Made by a program: the position numbers and the translations under genes. Shown piece by piece: positions 1 to 12,337 of a DNA stretch of 64,000 nucleotides. The notes beneath the pieces were generated by a model. That model was not told the DNA's origin. It saw nothing but the letters and a program-made list of their open reading frames with translations, and searched no databases. Position 1 is the first letter of the stretch, and the number at the start of each line of letters is the position of its first letter. Source of the DNA: Hyperoodon ampullatus (lineage: Eukaryota > Chordata > Mammalia > Artiodactyla > Ziphiidae); contig OX457057.1 in assembly GCA_949752795.1 (NCBI GenBank), positions 101,211,513-101,275,512 of the forward strand, written 5' to 3'.

Positions 1-189
1 TTGCACAGGGTGGTTATACCTAGAAATCAAAGAAACCAAAGAGAAAATGAAAACTTATTAGAATTAATAGATATGAATTAATATGAATGTTAACATTGGA
101 TAAAAGGTAAGGTTAGTGACTTTTCTATAACATAATAAATTAGATAATGTAGTAGAAAAATTCTCCATTTACTATAACATCAAGGAACA

Positions 190-965
190 CCTTAATGAAA
201 AAAAAAACAAGGCAAATAAATGAGGAGAATTATAAAATTCTAGTGAAAGCAGTCAAAGAAAATTAATGGAAATCATACCATGATCATGAATGGGGTAACA
301 GAATAAAGATGTGAGTGCTTTCAGAATTGGTTAAAACCCCAAAATACTTCTTTTGAAATTTGACCAGAAAATTTGTTTACCTGGAAAAATAAGCAAATGA
401 TAAAGACAGAATTTTCAATGAATAGTAATTAGAAGAAAATAGCATTGCCAAATACATATGTTTTATAAAACAATAATTTAAACAGTATAATACTAAAGAA
501 TAGACAAACACAACTGAATAAGCCTAGAAACAGATTTCATTGTATGTAAGAAATTCATGCTTTAAAAAAGAAACTTAAAAATCAGGCAGTTAGCTTCGTA
601 AAACAGAATATATATGAAAGGCGAATAAGCATATGAAAAGCTGAACAATATCATTAATCATCAGGTGAATGCAAATTAAAACTACAATAAGATACTACCT
701 CCATACACTCATTAGAATGGCTAATTTAAAGAGCCTGTTAATGCCAAGTGATGCCAAGGATGTAGAACTCTTCATAAATTATGGTGGAAATGTAAAATGT
801 TACAACTGCTTTGGAAAACTGTTCAGTAGTTTCTTTTAAAAAGTCAGACATACACCTAACAATACAGTCCATCCATTCCTAGTTATTTACCCAAGAGAAA
901 TGAAAATATATGCTTACTCAAAGACTGGTGCACAAATATGCGTATCAGCTTTACCCACATCAGCC
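190..965 (+). repeat. Ancient L1 ORF2 remnant, first part
   Basis: Heavily decayed LINE-1 ORF2 sequence with no usable frame. The part from about 650 (aatgcaaattaaaactacaa) through 940 (tggtgcacaaatatgcg) follows the order of mammalian L1M ORF2 3' sequence. It stops near the equivalent of 'atagcagccccaaactgg' and resumes at about 2412, so two younger insertions split it. The left edge is uncertain; bases 1-190 are AT-rich and may belong to it. Confidence 0.6.
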
Positions 966-984
966 CCTATTACTAAGGTATGTT

Positions 985-1769
985 TTTTGCTCACAACACT
1001 TCTGATACCAAATGTGGGTTTTCCACATCAAGCAATTCTCTAATTCTCTGTGGACACCAGATGAGTATCCTACAATTTAATTCAATTCCGACACTAACTA
1101 TCTAAAGTTAGCGCAGACCCCCAGGTTAAGGGTTCAGTCTCACAAAACTGCCCCCTACTTCAGATGCCACATGTAGTGGGTCCCCAGGTTACCCACACAT
1201 CTGTCCAACTTGGCTACAAATTGGGGGTTCTTGACCCCCTCCTCAGGTTAGATAATTTGCTATATAATGGCTTACAAAGCTCAGGGAAACACTTTACTAT
1301 TACTGGTTTATTATAAAGGCTATTTTAATCAATACAAATGAACAGCCAGATGAAGAGGTACATATGGCAAAATCTGGAAAGGACCCAAGTGTAGGAACTT
1401 CTGACCCCAGGGAGTTTGGGTTCCTTACCAACCCAGAAGCTCTCCAGACCCTGTCATTTAGGGGTTTTGTGAAGGTTCCATTTTGTAAGCATGACTGATT
1501 ATATCATTGGCTGTTGGTGATTGCACTCAGTCTCTAGCCCCTAGAGGTAAGGGGTGGGGCTGAAAGTTCCAACTCTCTAGTCACATGGTTGGTTCCTCTG
1601 ACAACCAGCCCCCATCCTATAACTGCCAAGGAACCCATGACAGTCATCTCATTAACATAAACTCAAGTGTGGTTGAAAGGGGCTTATTATGACTAACAAA
1701 AGATGGGCCTCTCACCCTTGTCAGTCAGGAAATTCCAAGGGTTTTAGGAGCTCTCTGCAGAATCAGGAG

Positions 1770-1771
<2 letters not shown>
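985..1771 (-). repeat. Solo LTR-like element inside the ancient L1
   Basis: A block of about 790 bp unlike its L1 flanks, with the base composition and internal arrangement of a solo endogenous-retrovirus LTR (no gag, pol or env). A tttattata stretch near 1311 would read as an AATAAA-type signal on the minus strand, which suggests the orientation. I cannot name the family. It interrupts the L1 that is continuous on both sides. Confidence 0.45.

Positions 1772-1800
<29 letters not shown>
1772..1800. repeat. (AC)n microsatellite
   Basis: Fourteen uninterrupted AC dinucleotides at the 3' tail of the minus-strand L1 that follows. On that strand it is a (GT)n tail extension. Confidence 0.95.
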
Positions 1801-1802
<2 letters not shown>

Positions 1803-2278
1803 TGTCCGTATATTTTTTAATATTGAGATATAATTGACATATAACATTGTATTAGTTTCAGGTGTACAACATAATGATTTGTTATGTGTATATATTGTAA
1901 AATGATCACAATACGTCTAATTAACATCTATCACCACACATAGTTATAGAATTTTTTTTTCTTTTGATGAGAACTTGTAAAATTTACTCTTTTAGTAATA
2001 CAGTATTTTATAACTGGAAGTTTGTGTTTTTGACCCCCTTCTCCCATTTTGCCCACCGCTACCCCCCCATCTCTGGCAATCACCAGTCTGTTCTCAGTAT
2101 CTGTGAGCTCGATGTTTGGTTTTGTTTATATTCCACATATACGTGAGATCATACAGTATTTGTCTTTCTCTGTCTGACTTATTTTACTTAACATAATGCC
2201 CTCAAAGTCCATTCCTATTGTCACAAGTGGCAAGGTTCCCTTCTTTTTTATGGCTGAATAATATTCCATTGTGTGTAT

Positions 2279-2359
<81 letters not shown>

Positions 2360-2403
2360 TACACACACACTTAGGTTGCTTCCATGTCTTGAAAATATAT
2401 ATT
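1801..2403 (-). repeat. 5'-truncated old L1, 3' end of ORF2 and 3'UTR
   Basis: Read on the minus strand, positions 2126-2270 encode the ORF2 C-terminal signature [10 protein letters not shown], followed by the SQTEKDKY region. The 3'UTR runs down to 1801. Only the last ~0.6 kb of an L1 is present, the usual result of incomplete reverse transcription. It landed in the older + strand L1. Confidence 0.8.
2283..2370. repeat. (TA)n(CA)n compound microsatellite
   Basis: About 23 TA units followed by about 14 CA units and a broken CA run. It grew inside the ORF2 3' region of the minus-strand L1, where the parental sequence is 'gtgtatacacatat'. Open frames across it are low-complexity artefacts. Confidence 0.95.
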
Positions 2404-2411
2404 TCTTATAC

Positions 2412-2860
2412 CACAGTATCACAGCCCCAAACTGAAAACAACCCAAATGTCCATCAACAGGTAAATGGATTACAAAATGTGGTCTGTCTCTATAGGGGAT
2501 ATACCACTACTCAGTAATAAAAGGAAGTGATCCACTGATAACATGCAACAGTATAAATAAATCTCAAAATCATTATGTTGAATGAAAGATGGAAGACATT
2601 AAAGACTTAATATGATAAGATTCCATTTATGTAAAATTCTAAGAACTGCAAAACTAATCTGTAATGAAAGAGAGAGTAGATCAGTGCTTGCCTGGGGGCT
2701 GAAAAGGAATGTGAGAAATCTTTTGGGGGTCAAGGAAATGATCTGTATCCTGATTGTGGCAGTAGTTTCATAGGTATATACATCTGTCAAAACTCTGAAT
2801 TGTACACTTTAAATGGATGCAGTTTATTATGTATCTATGTTTGTATTGTACATATATGTT
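2412..2860 (+). repeat. Ancient L1 ORF2/3'UTR remnant, second part
   Basis: Resumes the + strand L1 broken at 965. It begins with 'cacagccccaaactgaaaac' and 'aaatgtccatcaacagg', continues through the ORF2 C-terminal region (aatctcaaaatcattatg) and ends with 3'UTR sequence near 'gaattgtacactttaaatgg'. The colinear order in the two halves shows that one element was split by insertions. Confidence 0.75.
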
Positions 2861-3074
2861 ATACTATATGTATGTTTATTTATATGTTTCTCTCATTTAC
2901 TACATTCAGTTTTTCAGAAAATCTTGTTGGCTGTACTTTCAGAAAGTATCCAGAACTCAATGACTTCTTGTTATTTCCACTGCCACACTACTAGTCTAAG
3001 CTATCATGATTTTTTGTTTAGATAGTTGTTCTAGACTTTTAACTAGTCCTGCGATGCTGCACCTGGCTTCAGTT

Positions 3075-3705
3075 TCTCAGGTTCTAGAGTCATCCTGTTA
3101 AGTCAGAGGTCAGATCACGTCACTATCCTGCTTAATACCTTGTATGATGTACATCTTATTTAGAGTAAGTCTATCCTACTAGAGTCCTTACAATGGCCTC
3201 TAAGAACTTACATGATCTGGCTTCCTAATACCTCTCTGACCTCATCTCCTGCTGTTCTCTGCCTCATGCATTCCAACTGCATTACCTTCCTTGCCTTTCC
3301 TTGAACATTCTGGGCATGCCCTTACTTCAGGGTCTTTCACCTTGCTGTTACCTTCCCTGCGATATTCCCTCCCCCCCCACCCCCCCACCCCCGACATCTA
3401 CATGGCTTATCTCCTTATCTCCTTCACATCTTTACTTACATGTTACATTCCCTGGCTACTGTTTTTAAGTCACTGCCAGCTTTGAACCTCCTCCACATCT
3501 CCCTTTCCTGCCTTATTTTCTCCATAGCACTTACTACCGCTAACATACTATGTTTTACTTACTACCTATTTCTTTTGTTTATTGTCTTTCTCTATCTCCT
3601 CTCTCGTAGGTAAGTTCAATGAGGGCAGAGAATTTTGTACATCCTCCCACCCCAGGTATTTTCACATGGTAGGTGCTCAGTATATATTTGTGGAATGAAT
3701 GAAAT
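3075..3705 (+). repeat. L2 LINE, 3' portion
   Basis: Characteristic L2 order: 'acatgatctggcttcctaat', 'ctctgacctcatctcctgct', 'tccttgaacattctgggcat', then a 3' end 'gtaggtgctcag...tggaatgaatga'. A C-rich low-complexity tract lies inside it at 3367-3392. It is ancient and non-coding. Confidence 0.8.
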
Positions 3706-4647
3706 GCTTTCAGTTGTTCTCCATGTAAATCAAGCTGAAAATCAAACTCACTGAATAGATGAAGACAGGGATAAGCTTCTGAAACAGGTTATTGTAATAC
3801 TTCTGTTCTTTGCATTGTCCAGTAGATATTCTTCATCTAAAATATGGAACTTAAAGAAATTGATAAATTAGGGAATTCATTTGATATGTAGTACTTTCTG
3901 TTTCCTTGTTTGTAAAAGGAGGTAGATAGACTGAATGATCCCTAGATTTACTTTTTCTTTTCAAAGTCTGTGACCCTTTTAACTGGAACTCTTGTGGTTT
4001 CGGGATGCTGAGAAACTCTTTTGATTCTCTTTATAGATAGGGATATGAGTACCTTTATTTACTTCAGTCCTTATTCCTTTTTAAAAATCCCTGTAGCTCT
4101 GGAACCCAGAGTTTGGCAAGGAAGAGGTTAATACTAGAAAAAGGGTGGCAATTCATGGGACCAGAGTTCATCTTAACAGCTGGTTTGGGAGGGGGAAAAA
4201 AACAGTTTCAAATTACTAAGAATGGCCAGAATGTAACCTGAGTAGGAATCTGGACATACATTTCTTTTGTCGACTAATTGAGGTATTTAATGGGGGTTAT
4301 GCCCCAGAAATTGGTTTCAAGTTATGAATGTAAGCCAGGAGAGAAAGTAAAATTTGATATACTATATTTTATAGATAACAATGGCTTTGTCCTATAAACA
4401 GGTGGATTAAAAATTTTTTAATGGCATTTGAAAAAAAGATGCAGAATATGCAACTCTTATTCCTTTGGGCCGTATCTTAAAAAGAAAATTGTGGTTAAAA
4501 GAAAGTGTTCTTCTACTGAAAAGTGAGTAAAAGAAAAAATATGGTAAGATGTTTTCATTATCTAAAAATGCAGTTCTTTTTATGGTTTTAAATTTCAAGA
4601 TAGTATTGAAAGTTGGTTTACAACTGTTAGGTTTTACCTTCTCTTGC
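3706..4647. other. No gene or recognisable repeat
   Basis: AT-rich sequence without a supported coding region, structured RNA or repeat family that I can name. Confidence 0.5.
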
Positions 4648-5019
4648 TTTTTTTTTTTTAACATCTTTATTGGAGTATAATTGCTTTACAATGGTGTGTT
4701 AGTTTCTGCTTTATAACAAAGTGAATCAGCTATACATATACATATATCTCCATATCTCCTCCTCTTGCGTCTCTCTTCCACGCTCCCTATCCCACCTCTC
4801 TAGGTGGACACAAAGCACTGAGCTGATCACCGAGCTATGTGGCTGCTTCCCCCTACCTATCTTTATTACCTTTGGTAGTGTATATATGTCCATGCCATTC
4901 TCTCACTTCATCCCAGCTTACCCTTCCCCCTCCCCATGTCCTCAAGTCCATTCTGTACATCTGCATCTTTATTTCTGTCCTGCCCCTAGGTCCTTCAGAA
5001 CCTTTTTTTTTTTTTTTTT

Positions 5020-8000
5020 TTAGATTCCATATATATGTGTTAGCATATGGTATTTGTTTTTCTCTTTCTGAGTTACTTCACTCTGTATGACACACTCGAG
5101 GTCCATCCACCTCACTACAAATAACTCAATTTCATTTCTTTTTATGGCTGAGTAATATTCCATTGTATATATGTGCCACATCTTCTTTATCTGTTCATCT
5201 GTTGATGGACACTTAGCTTGCTTCTGTGACCTGGCTATTGTAAATAGAGCTGCAATGAACACTGTGGTACATGACTCTTTTTGAATTATGGTTTTCTCAG
5301 GGTATATGCCCAGTAGTGGGATTGCTGGGTCATATGGTAGTTCTATTTAAGTTTTTTAAGGAACCTCCATACTGTTCTCCATAGTGGCTGTATCAATTTA
5401 CATTCCCACCAACAGTGCAAGAGGGTTCCCTTTTCTCCACACCCTCTCCAGCATTTACTGTTTGTAGATTTTCTGATGATGCCCATTCTAACTGGTGTGA
5501 GGTGATACCTCATTGTAGTTTTGATTCGCGTTTTTCTAATAATCAATGATGTTGAGCAGCTTTTCATGTGCTTCTTGGCCATCTGTATGTCTTCTCTGGA
5601 GAAATGTCTATTTAGGTCTTCTGCCCATTTTTGGATTGGATTGTTTGTTTTTTGAATATTGAGCTGAATGAGCTGCTTGTAAATTTTGGAGATTAAATCC
5701 TTTGTCAGTTGCTTCACTTGCAAATATTTTCTCCCATTCTGAGGGTTGCCTTTTCATCTTGTTTATGGCTTCCTTTGCTGTGCAAAAGCTTTTAAGTTCA
5801 TTAAGTCCCATTTGTTTATTTTTGTTTTTATATCCATTTCTCTAGGAGGTGGGTCAAAAAGGATCTTGCTGTGATTTATGTCATAGAGTGTTCTGGCTAT
5901 ATTTTCCTCTAAGTTTTGTAGTGTCTGGCCTTACATTTAGCTCTTTAATCCATTTTGAGTTTATTTTTGTGTATGGTGTCAAGGAGGGTTCTAATTTCAT
6001 TCTTTTACATGCAGCTGTCCAGTTTTCCCAGCACCACTTATTGAAAAGGCTGTCTTTGCTCCATTTTATATTCTTGCCTCTGTTATCAAAATTAAGGTGA
6101 CCATTTGTGCATGGGTTTATCTCTCGGTTTTCTGTCCTGTTCCATTGATCTATATTTCTGTTTTTGTGCCAGTACCATACTGTCTTGATTACTGCAGCTT
6201 TGTACTACAGTCTGAAGTCAGGGAGCCTGATTCCTCCAGCTCCGTTTTTCTTTCTTAAGATTTCTTTGGCTATTCAGGGTCTTTTGTGTTTCCATACAAA
6301 TTGTGAAATTTTTTGTTCTAGTTCTGTGAAAAATGCCAGTGGTAGTTTGATAGGAATTGCATTGAATCTGTAGATCGCTTTGGGTAGTATACTCATTTTC
6401 ACAATATTGATTCTTCCAATCCAGGAACATGGTATATCTCTCCATCTATTTGTATCATCTTTAATTTCTTTCATCAGTGTCTTATAGTTTTCTGCATACA
6501 GGTCTTTCGTCTCCTTAGGTAGGTTTATTCCTAGATATTTTATTCTTTTTGTTGCAGTGGTAAATGAGAGTGTTTCCTTAATTTCTCTTTCAGGTTTTTC
6601 ATCATTAGTGTATAGGAATGCAAGAGAATTCTGTGCGTTAATTTTGTATCCTGCTACTTTACCAAATTCATTGATTAGCTCTAGTAGTTTTCTGGTAGCA
6701 TCTTTAGGATTCTCTATGTATAGTATCATGTCATCTGCAAACAGTGACAGCTTTACTTCTTCTTTTCTGATTTGGATTCCTTTCATTTCCTTTTCTTCTC
6801 TGATTGCTGTGGCTAAAACTTCCAAAACTATGTTGAATAATAGTGGTGAGAGTGGACATCCTTGTCTTGTTCCTGATCTTAGAGGAAATGCTTTCAGTTT
6901 TTCACCATTGAGAATGATGTTTGCTGTGTGTTTGTCATATATGACCTTTATTATGTCGTGGTAAGTTCCCTCTATGCCTACTTTCTGGAGGGTTTTTTTA
7001 ATCATAAATGGGTGTTGAATTTTGTCAAAAGCTTTTTCTACATCTATTGGAATGATCATATGGTTTTTCTCCTTCAATTTTTTAATATGGTTTATCACAT
7101 TGATTTGCGTATATTGAAGCATCCTTGCATTCCTGGGATAAACCCAACTTGATCATGGTGTATGATCCTTTTAATGTGCTGTTGGATTCTGTTTGCTAGT
7201 ATTTTGTTGAGGATGTTTGCATCTATGTTCATCAGTGATGTTGGCCTGTAGTTTTCTTTTTTTTGTGACATCTTTGTCTGATTTTGGTATCAGGGTGATG
7301 GTGGTCTCATAGAATGAGTTTGGGAGTGTTCCTCCTTCTGCTATATTTTGGAAGTTTGAGGAGGATAGGTGTTAGCTGTTCTCTAAAAGTTCGATAGAAT
7401 TTGCCTGTGAAGCCATCTGGTCCTGGGCTTTTGTTTGTTGGAGGATTTTTAATCACAGTCTCAATTTCAGTGCTTGTGATTGGTCTGTTTATATTTTCTG
7501 TTTCTTCCTGGTTCAGTCTCAGAAGGTTGTGCGTTTCTAAGAATTTGTCCATTTCTTCCAGTTTGTTCCTTTTATTGGCATATAGTTGCTTGTAGTAATG
7601 TCTCATGATCCTTTGTATTTCTGCAGTGCCAGTTGTTACTTCTCCGTTTTCATTTCTAATTCTATTGATTTGAGTCTTCTCCCTTTTTTTTTTTTTGGAT
7701 GAGTCTGGCTAATGGTTTATCAATTTTGTTTATCTTCTCAAAGAACCAGCTTTTAGTTTTATTGATCTTTGCTATTGTTTCCTTCATTTCTTTTACATTT
7801 ATTTCTGATCTGACCTTTATAATTTCTTTCCTTCTGCCACATTTGGAGTTTTTTGTTCTTCTTTCTCTGATTGTTTTAGGTGTAAGGTTAGGTTGTTTAT
7901 TTTAGATGTTTCTTATTTCTTGAGGTAGGCTTGTATTGCTATAAACTTCCCTCTTAGAACTGCTTTTGCTGCATCCCATAGGTTTTGGGTTGTCGTGTTT

Positions 8001-8834
8001 TCACTGTCATTTGTTTCTAGGTATTTTTTGATTTCCTCAGGGATCTCTTGGTTATTTAGTAGCGTATTGTTTAGGCTCCATGTGTTTGTATTTTTTACAG
8101 ATTTCTTCCTGTAATTGATATCTAGTCTCATAGCATTGTGGTCGGAAAAGATACTTGATACGATTTCAATTTTCTTAAATTTACCAAGGCTTGATTTGTG
8201 ACCGAAGATATGGTCTATTCTGGAGAATGTTCCATGAGCACTTCAGGAGAAAGTGTATCCTTTTTTTTGGATGGGATGTCCTATAAATATCAATTAAGTC
8301 CATGTTGTTTAATGTATCATTTAAAGCTTGAGTTTCCTTATGTATTTTCATTTTGGATGATCTGTCCATTTGGAAAGTGGGGTGTTAAAGTCCCCTACTA
8401 TTTTTGTGTTACTGTCCATTTCCCCTTTTATGACTGTTAGCATTTGCCTTATGTATTGAGGTGCTCCTAATTTGGGTGCATAAATATTTACAATTGTCAT
8501 ATCTTCTTCTTGGATTGATCCCTTGATTCTTATGTATGTAGGGTCCTTCTTTGTCTCTTGTAATAGTCTTTATTTTAAAGTCTATTTTGTCTGATATGAG
8601 AATTGCTACTCCAGTTTTCTTTTGATTTCCATTTGCATGGAATATCTTTTTCCATCCCCTCACTTTCAGTCTTTATGTGTGCCTAGGTCTGAAGTTGGTT
8701 TCATGTAGACAGCATATATGCAAGTCTTATTTTTGTATTTTTTGTATCCATTCAGCCAGTCTATGTCTTTTGGGTGGAGTATTTAATCCATTTACATTTA
8801 AGGTAGTTATCGGTACGTATGTTCCTATTACCAT
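5020..8834 (-). pseudogene. L1-A ORF2 (endonuclease/reverse transcriptase), broken
   Basis: ORF2p nicks target DNA and reverse-transcribes L1 RNA in the nucleus. Here the coding region is recognisable from start (MVIGTY-like, at 8834) to stop (YGI then TAA at 5020) but is split into many frames. The largest open piece, 6274-7122, holds the reverse transcriptase core with [13 protein letters not shown] (here [10 protein letters not shown]), [13 protein letters not shown] and [12 protein letters not shown] motifs. The C-terminal zinc-knuckle segment [18 protein letters not shown] survives in 5343-5723. Endonuclease pieces such as [14 protein letters not shown] lie in 8409-8663. Numerous frameshifts and stops mean no functional protein. 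Confidence 0.9.
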
Positions 8835-8888
8835 TTTCTTAATTGTTTGGGTTTGTTATTGTAGGTCTTTTCTTTCTCTTGTGTTTCC

Positions 8889-9778
8889 TGCCTGCAGAGA
8901 TTCCTTTAGCATTTGTTGTAGAGCTGGTTTGGTGGTGCTGAATTCTCTTAGCTTTTGCTTGTCTGTAAAGGTTTTAATTTTTCTGTTGAATCTGAATGAG
9001 ATCCTTGCTGGGTAGAGTAATCTTGGTTGTAGGTTTTTCCTTTTCATCCCTTTAAATATGTCCTGCCACTCCCTTCTGGCCTGCAGAGTTTCTGATGAAA
9101 AATCAGCTGTTACCCTTATGGGGATTCCCTTGTATGTTAATTGTTGCTTTTCCTTTGCTGCTTTTCATATTTTTTCTTTTTATTTAATTTTTGATAGTTT
9201 GATTAATAGGTGTCTTGGCGTGTTTCTCCTTAGATATCCTGTATTGAACTCTCTGTGCTTCCTGGATTTGACTGACTATTTCCTTACCCATATTAGGGAA
9301 GTTTTCAACTATAATATGTTCAAATAGTTTCTCAGTCTCTTTTTTTTCTCTTCTTCTTCTGGGACCCCTATAATTCAAATGTTGGTGCATTTAATGTTGT
9401 CCCAGAGGTGTCTGAGATTGTTCTCAATTCTTTCAATTCTTTTTTCTTTATTCTGCTCTGTGGTATTTTTTTTCTACTATTTTATCTTCCAGATCACTTA
9501 TACGTTCTTCTGCTTTAGTTGTTCTGCTATTGATTCCTTCTAGAGAATTTTAAATTTCATTTATTGTGTTCATCATTGTTTGCTTGCTCTTTAGTTCTTC
9601 TAATTCTCCTTGTTAGACGTTTCTTGTATTTTCTCCATTGTATTTCCAAGATTTCGGATCATCTTTACTATCATTACTCTGAATTCTTTTTCAGACTGCT
9701 TATGTCCTCTTCAATTGCTTGGTTTGGTGGGTTTTTACCTTGCTCCTTCATCTGGTGTGTGTTTCTCTGTCTTCTCAT
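8889..9778 (-). pseudogene. L1-A ORF1 (RNA-binding chaperone), broken
   Basis: The start reads MRRQRNTHQMKEQ, equivalent to the intact ORF1 of L1-B. Fragments of the coiled-coil and RNA-binding parts are scattered over several frames, including a piece covering [20 protein letters not shown] (9184-9390) and the C-terminal KPALQQML (8856-9047). The normal stop is lost, so the last frame runs past the homologous end. It is a dead copy. Confidence 0.85.
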
Positions 9779-10562
9779 TTTGCTTAACTTACTGTGTTTT
9801 GGGTCTCCTTTTCGCAGGCTGCAGAGTTGTAGTTCCCGTTGTTTTTGGTGTCTGTTCCCAGTGGGTAAGGTTGGTTCAGTGGGTTTTGTAGGTTTCCTGG
9901 TGGAGGGGACTGGTGCCTGTGTTCTGGTGGATGAGGCTGGATCTTGTCTTTCTGATGGGCAAGACCACATCTGATGGTGTGTTTTGGGGTATCTGTGACC
10001 TTATTATGATTTTAGGCAGCCTCTCTGTTAGTGGGTGGTGTTGTGTTCCTGTCTTGCTAGTTGTTCGGCATATGGTGTCCAGCACTGGAGCTTGCTGGTC
10101 ATTGAGTGGAGCTGGGTCTTAGCTTTGAGACGGAGGTCTCTGGGAGAGTTTTCGCCGTTTGATAGTACGTGGAGCTGGGAGGTCTCTGGTGGATCAATGT
10201 CCTGAAGTCAGCTCTCCCACCTCAGAGGCACAGGCCTGACACCTGGACAGAGCACCAAGACCCTGTCAGCCGCACGGCTGTTTCATGATTAAGAGGCTTA
10301 ATCTCTCAGGGTTGTCCTGCTTCTGTGTCTTCCTCCTGCAGCATCCTCCAGAGCTAGGGCCTTGGCTGTTTCTGCAACAAATGCATGGGCAATCCGACAA
10401 GAAGACCAGTCTTCACTTGGGGGGTGAGATGGGGGGCGAGCAGAGCCCTAGAAACTGTTCCCAAGCTCCTCTCAGCCTTTTTTTTTTTTTTTTAATCCAG
10501 GATACAAATTCCTCTCCTGTCAGCAAATCGACTGTGAAATTATTTTCCCTCTGCTTGCTTTT

Positions 10563-11384
10563 AAGGATGTAATAACTAGTTTCGTATGCTTATACTTATA
10601 TCAGTTCTTGTTTCACTAATTTGGGAATCATGGAATGCTGGTGTTAATGATGGGTTTTAGTTAATGCATTACTTTTTATGAATAGGCTTCATAGGATTTA
10701 TATTACTTTCCCATCAAGGGTTCAGAAGAACATTTGAATATTTTAGTATCCTAATATAGTTTGATTGAAAATACCTAGATAGTTGTAACAGCTACTATGT
10801 TGAAAATTAAAACCATAATAATGAGAATACCACTTATTCACAATCCGTAGAGCACATGCTATAGTTCTTGTTTTCTGGTAGTACAGATGGTTTTGAGCTG
10901 ATTTTTTCAAAGACTTTCCAAGACCTCTTGCAGTTATTGGATTGTGTTTGCTGAAATTTGGCTTTGTAGCATGCAGTCATGAGTTAGGGGAGGAGAAAGA
11001 GCCTGACCAGCCCCTACATTATTCTGAGTTATATTTCTTTTTAATGGAACTAAACCAACGTGTATGTTGAGAGAGATCAAAACTTGGCAGCTTTTCATTT
11101 GCTTGATATTTGTAAACAGGTTTTTCTTTAGGGAAAAGAGTTTGGAGAAGGGCAGAGGTGTCATTCTCTTTTTTCATACATGGGCAATTTCCTATTTTGA
11201 CCCATGCAAATTAAACATGTTAATACTGGTAGACTATTTGAGTCTTTAACTGTATGATAGTGATAGATTGATATACAGACATTTCTATTCTTTGTTCAGT
11301 AAGGAAGTGGAGCTGACCTGTACATCTGTCATCTTGTCTTCAGCAAGAAGTACATGGTAACTTTCATGGATTCCCTTTTGTTGA
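10563..11384. other. No gene or recognisable repeat
   Basis: AT-rich single-copy-looking sequence; nothing on either strand that I can assign. Confidence 0.5.
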
Positions 11385-11838
11385 TTGAATAGCCAATGTT
11401 TATTGAATACCTGTTAAGTTCCTGGGCCCTGTTCTTGGTGATAGAAATGCAGTAGTGAATGGATAGTAGTTTCTACTCTTAAGAAGATTGTGGGGGGTGT
11501 GGTAGATAGATCATAAACATGTACATATATAGTTTTAATTATCAGTAAGATAAAATCGATAAATGTGGAGAAGATAAAATAGGTATTAGTCAATTGTGAA
11601 GGCATGGGGTATGGTGAGAGCTGTTTAGCTAGAGTCAGAGAAGCCTTCACTGAAGAGGTGATATTTAGATTGAGACCTGAAGGATGAGAGGAGGAAACCA
11701 TGGGAGGACCTGCTCTAAGAGCATTGCCTGTAGAAAGAACCACAAGGTGACAGTAAATCTGGTATGTTCAGGAACAGAAAGGAGGCCACTGGGGCTGAAG
11801 AACAGTGAGCCAAGGAGGGAAGAGCAAGAAGAGATAAG
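11385..11838 (-). repeat. L2 LINE, 3' part (antisense)
   Basis: Begins with the reverse complement of the L2 3' end ('ccaatgtttattgaatacct') and continues with 'gaagccttcactgaagagg', 'gagacctgaaggatgagagg' and 'gttcaggaacagaaaggagg', all in L2 antisense order. The L2 is interrupted at 11839 by an L1 ORF2 fragment. Confidence 0.75.
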
Positions 11839-12324
11839 GGTGAATAACAGCGGTGAGAGTGGACACGGTTGTCTTGTTCCTGATATTAGAGGAAATGCTT
11901 TCAGTTTTTCACCATTGAGAATGGTGTTTGCTGTGGGTTTGTCCTATATGGCCTTTATTATGTTGAGGTAGGTTCCCTCTATGCCCACTCTCTGGAGAGT
12001 TTTTATCATAAATGGGTGTTGAATTTTGTCAAAAGCTTTTCCTGCATCTACTGAGAGGATCATATGCTTTTTATTCTTCATTGTTAATATGGTGTATCAC
12101 ATTGATTGATTTGCATATTTTGAAGAATCCCTGCATTCCTGGGATAAACCCCACTTGATCCTGGTGTACGATCCTTTTAATGTGTGGTTGCATTCTGTTT
12201 GCTGGTATTTTGTTGAGGATTTTTGTGTCTATGTTCATCAGTGATATTGGCCTGTAATTTTCTTTTTTTGTGATATCTTTGGTTTTGGTATCAGGGTGAT
12301 GGTGGCCTCATAGAATGAGCTTGG
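11839..12324 (-). mobile_element. Orphan L1 ORF2 fragment (reverse transcriptase part)
   Basis: About 485 bp matching the ORF2 reverse-transcriptase region on the minus strand, from the codons just before the catalytic FADD loop up to the '[12 protein letters not shown]' region. It has neither the L1 3' end nor a poly(A) tail, so it is not a normal 5'-truncated insertion. The right junction coincides with a 13-base direct repeat, ttgtgaaggcatg, at 11594-11606 and 12325-12337. Confidence 0.85.
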
Positions 12325-12337
12325 TTGTGAAGGCATG

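Larger units (their letters stand above)
4648..10542 (-). mobile_element. L1-A: near full-length LINE-1, decayed
   Basis: The poly(A) tail appears as a T-run from 4648. On the minus strand follow 3'UTR (to 5019), ORF2 (5020-8834), ORF1 (8889-9778) and 5'UTR. Homology to the 5'UTR of L1-B and L1-E is clear to about 10277 ('cacggct'); 10278-10542 has no match in the other copies. The 5' boundary is uncertain. A weak 20-base direct repeat (16/20 identical) at 4632-4651 and 10543-10562 would make 10542 the end, but it could be chance. Confidence 0.8.

Noticed and set aside
4632..10562. TSD for L1-A
   Set aside because: Only 16 of 20 bases agree and the sequence is T-rich, so it was not accepted as a firm boundary.
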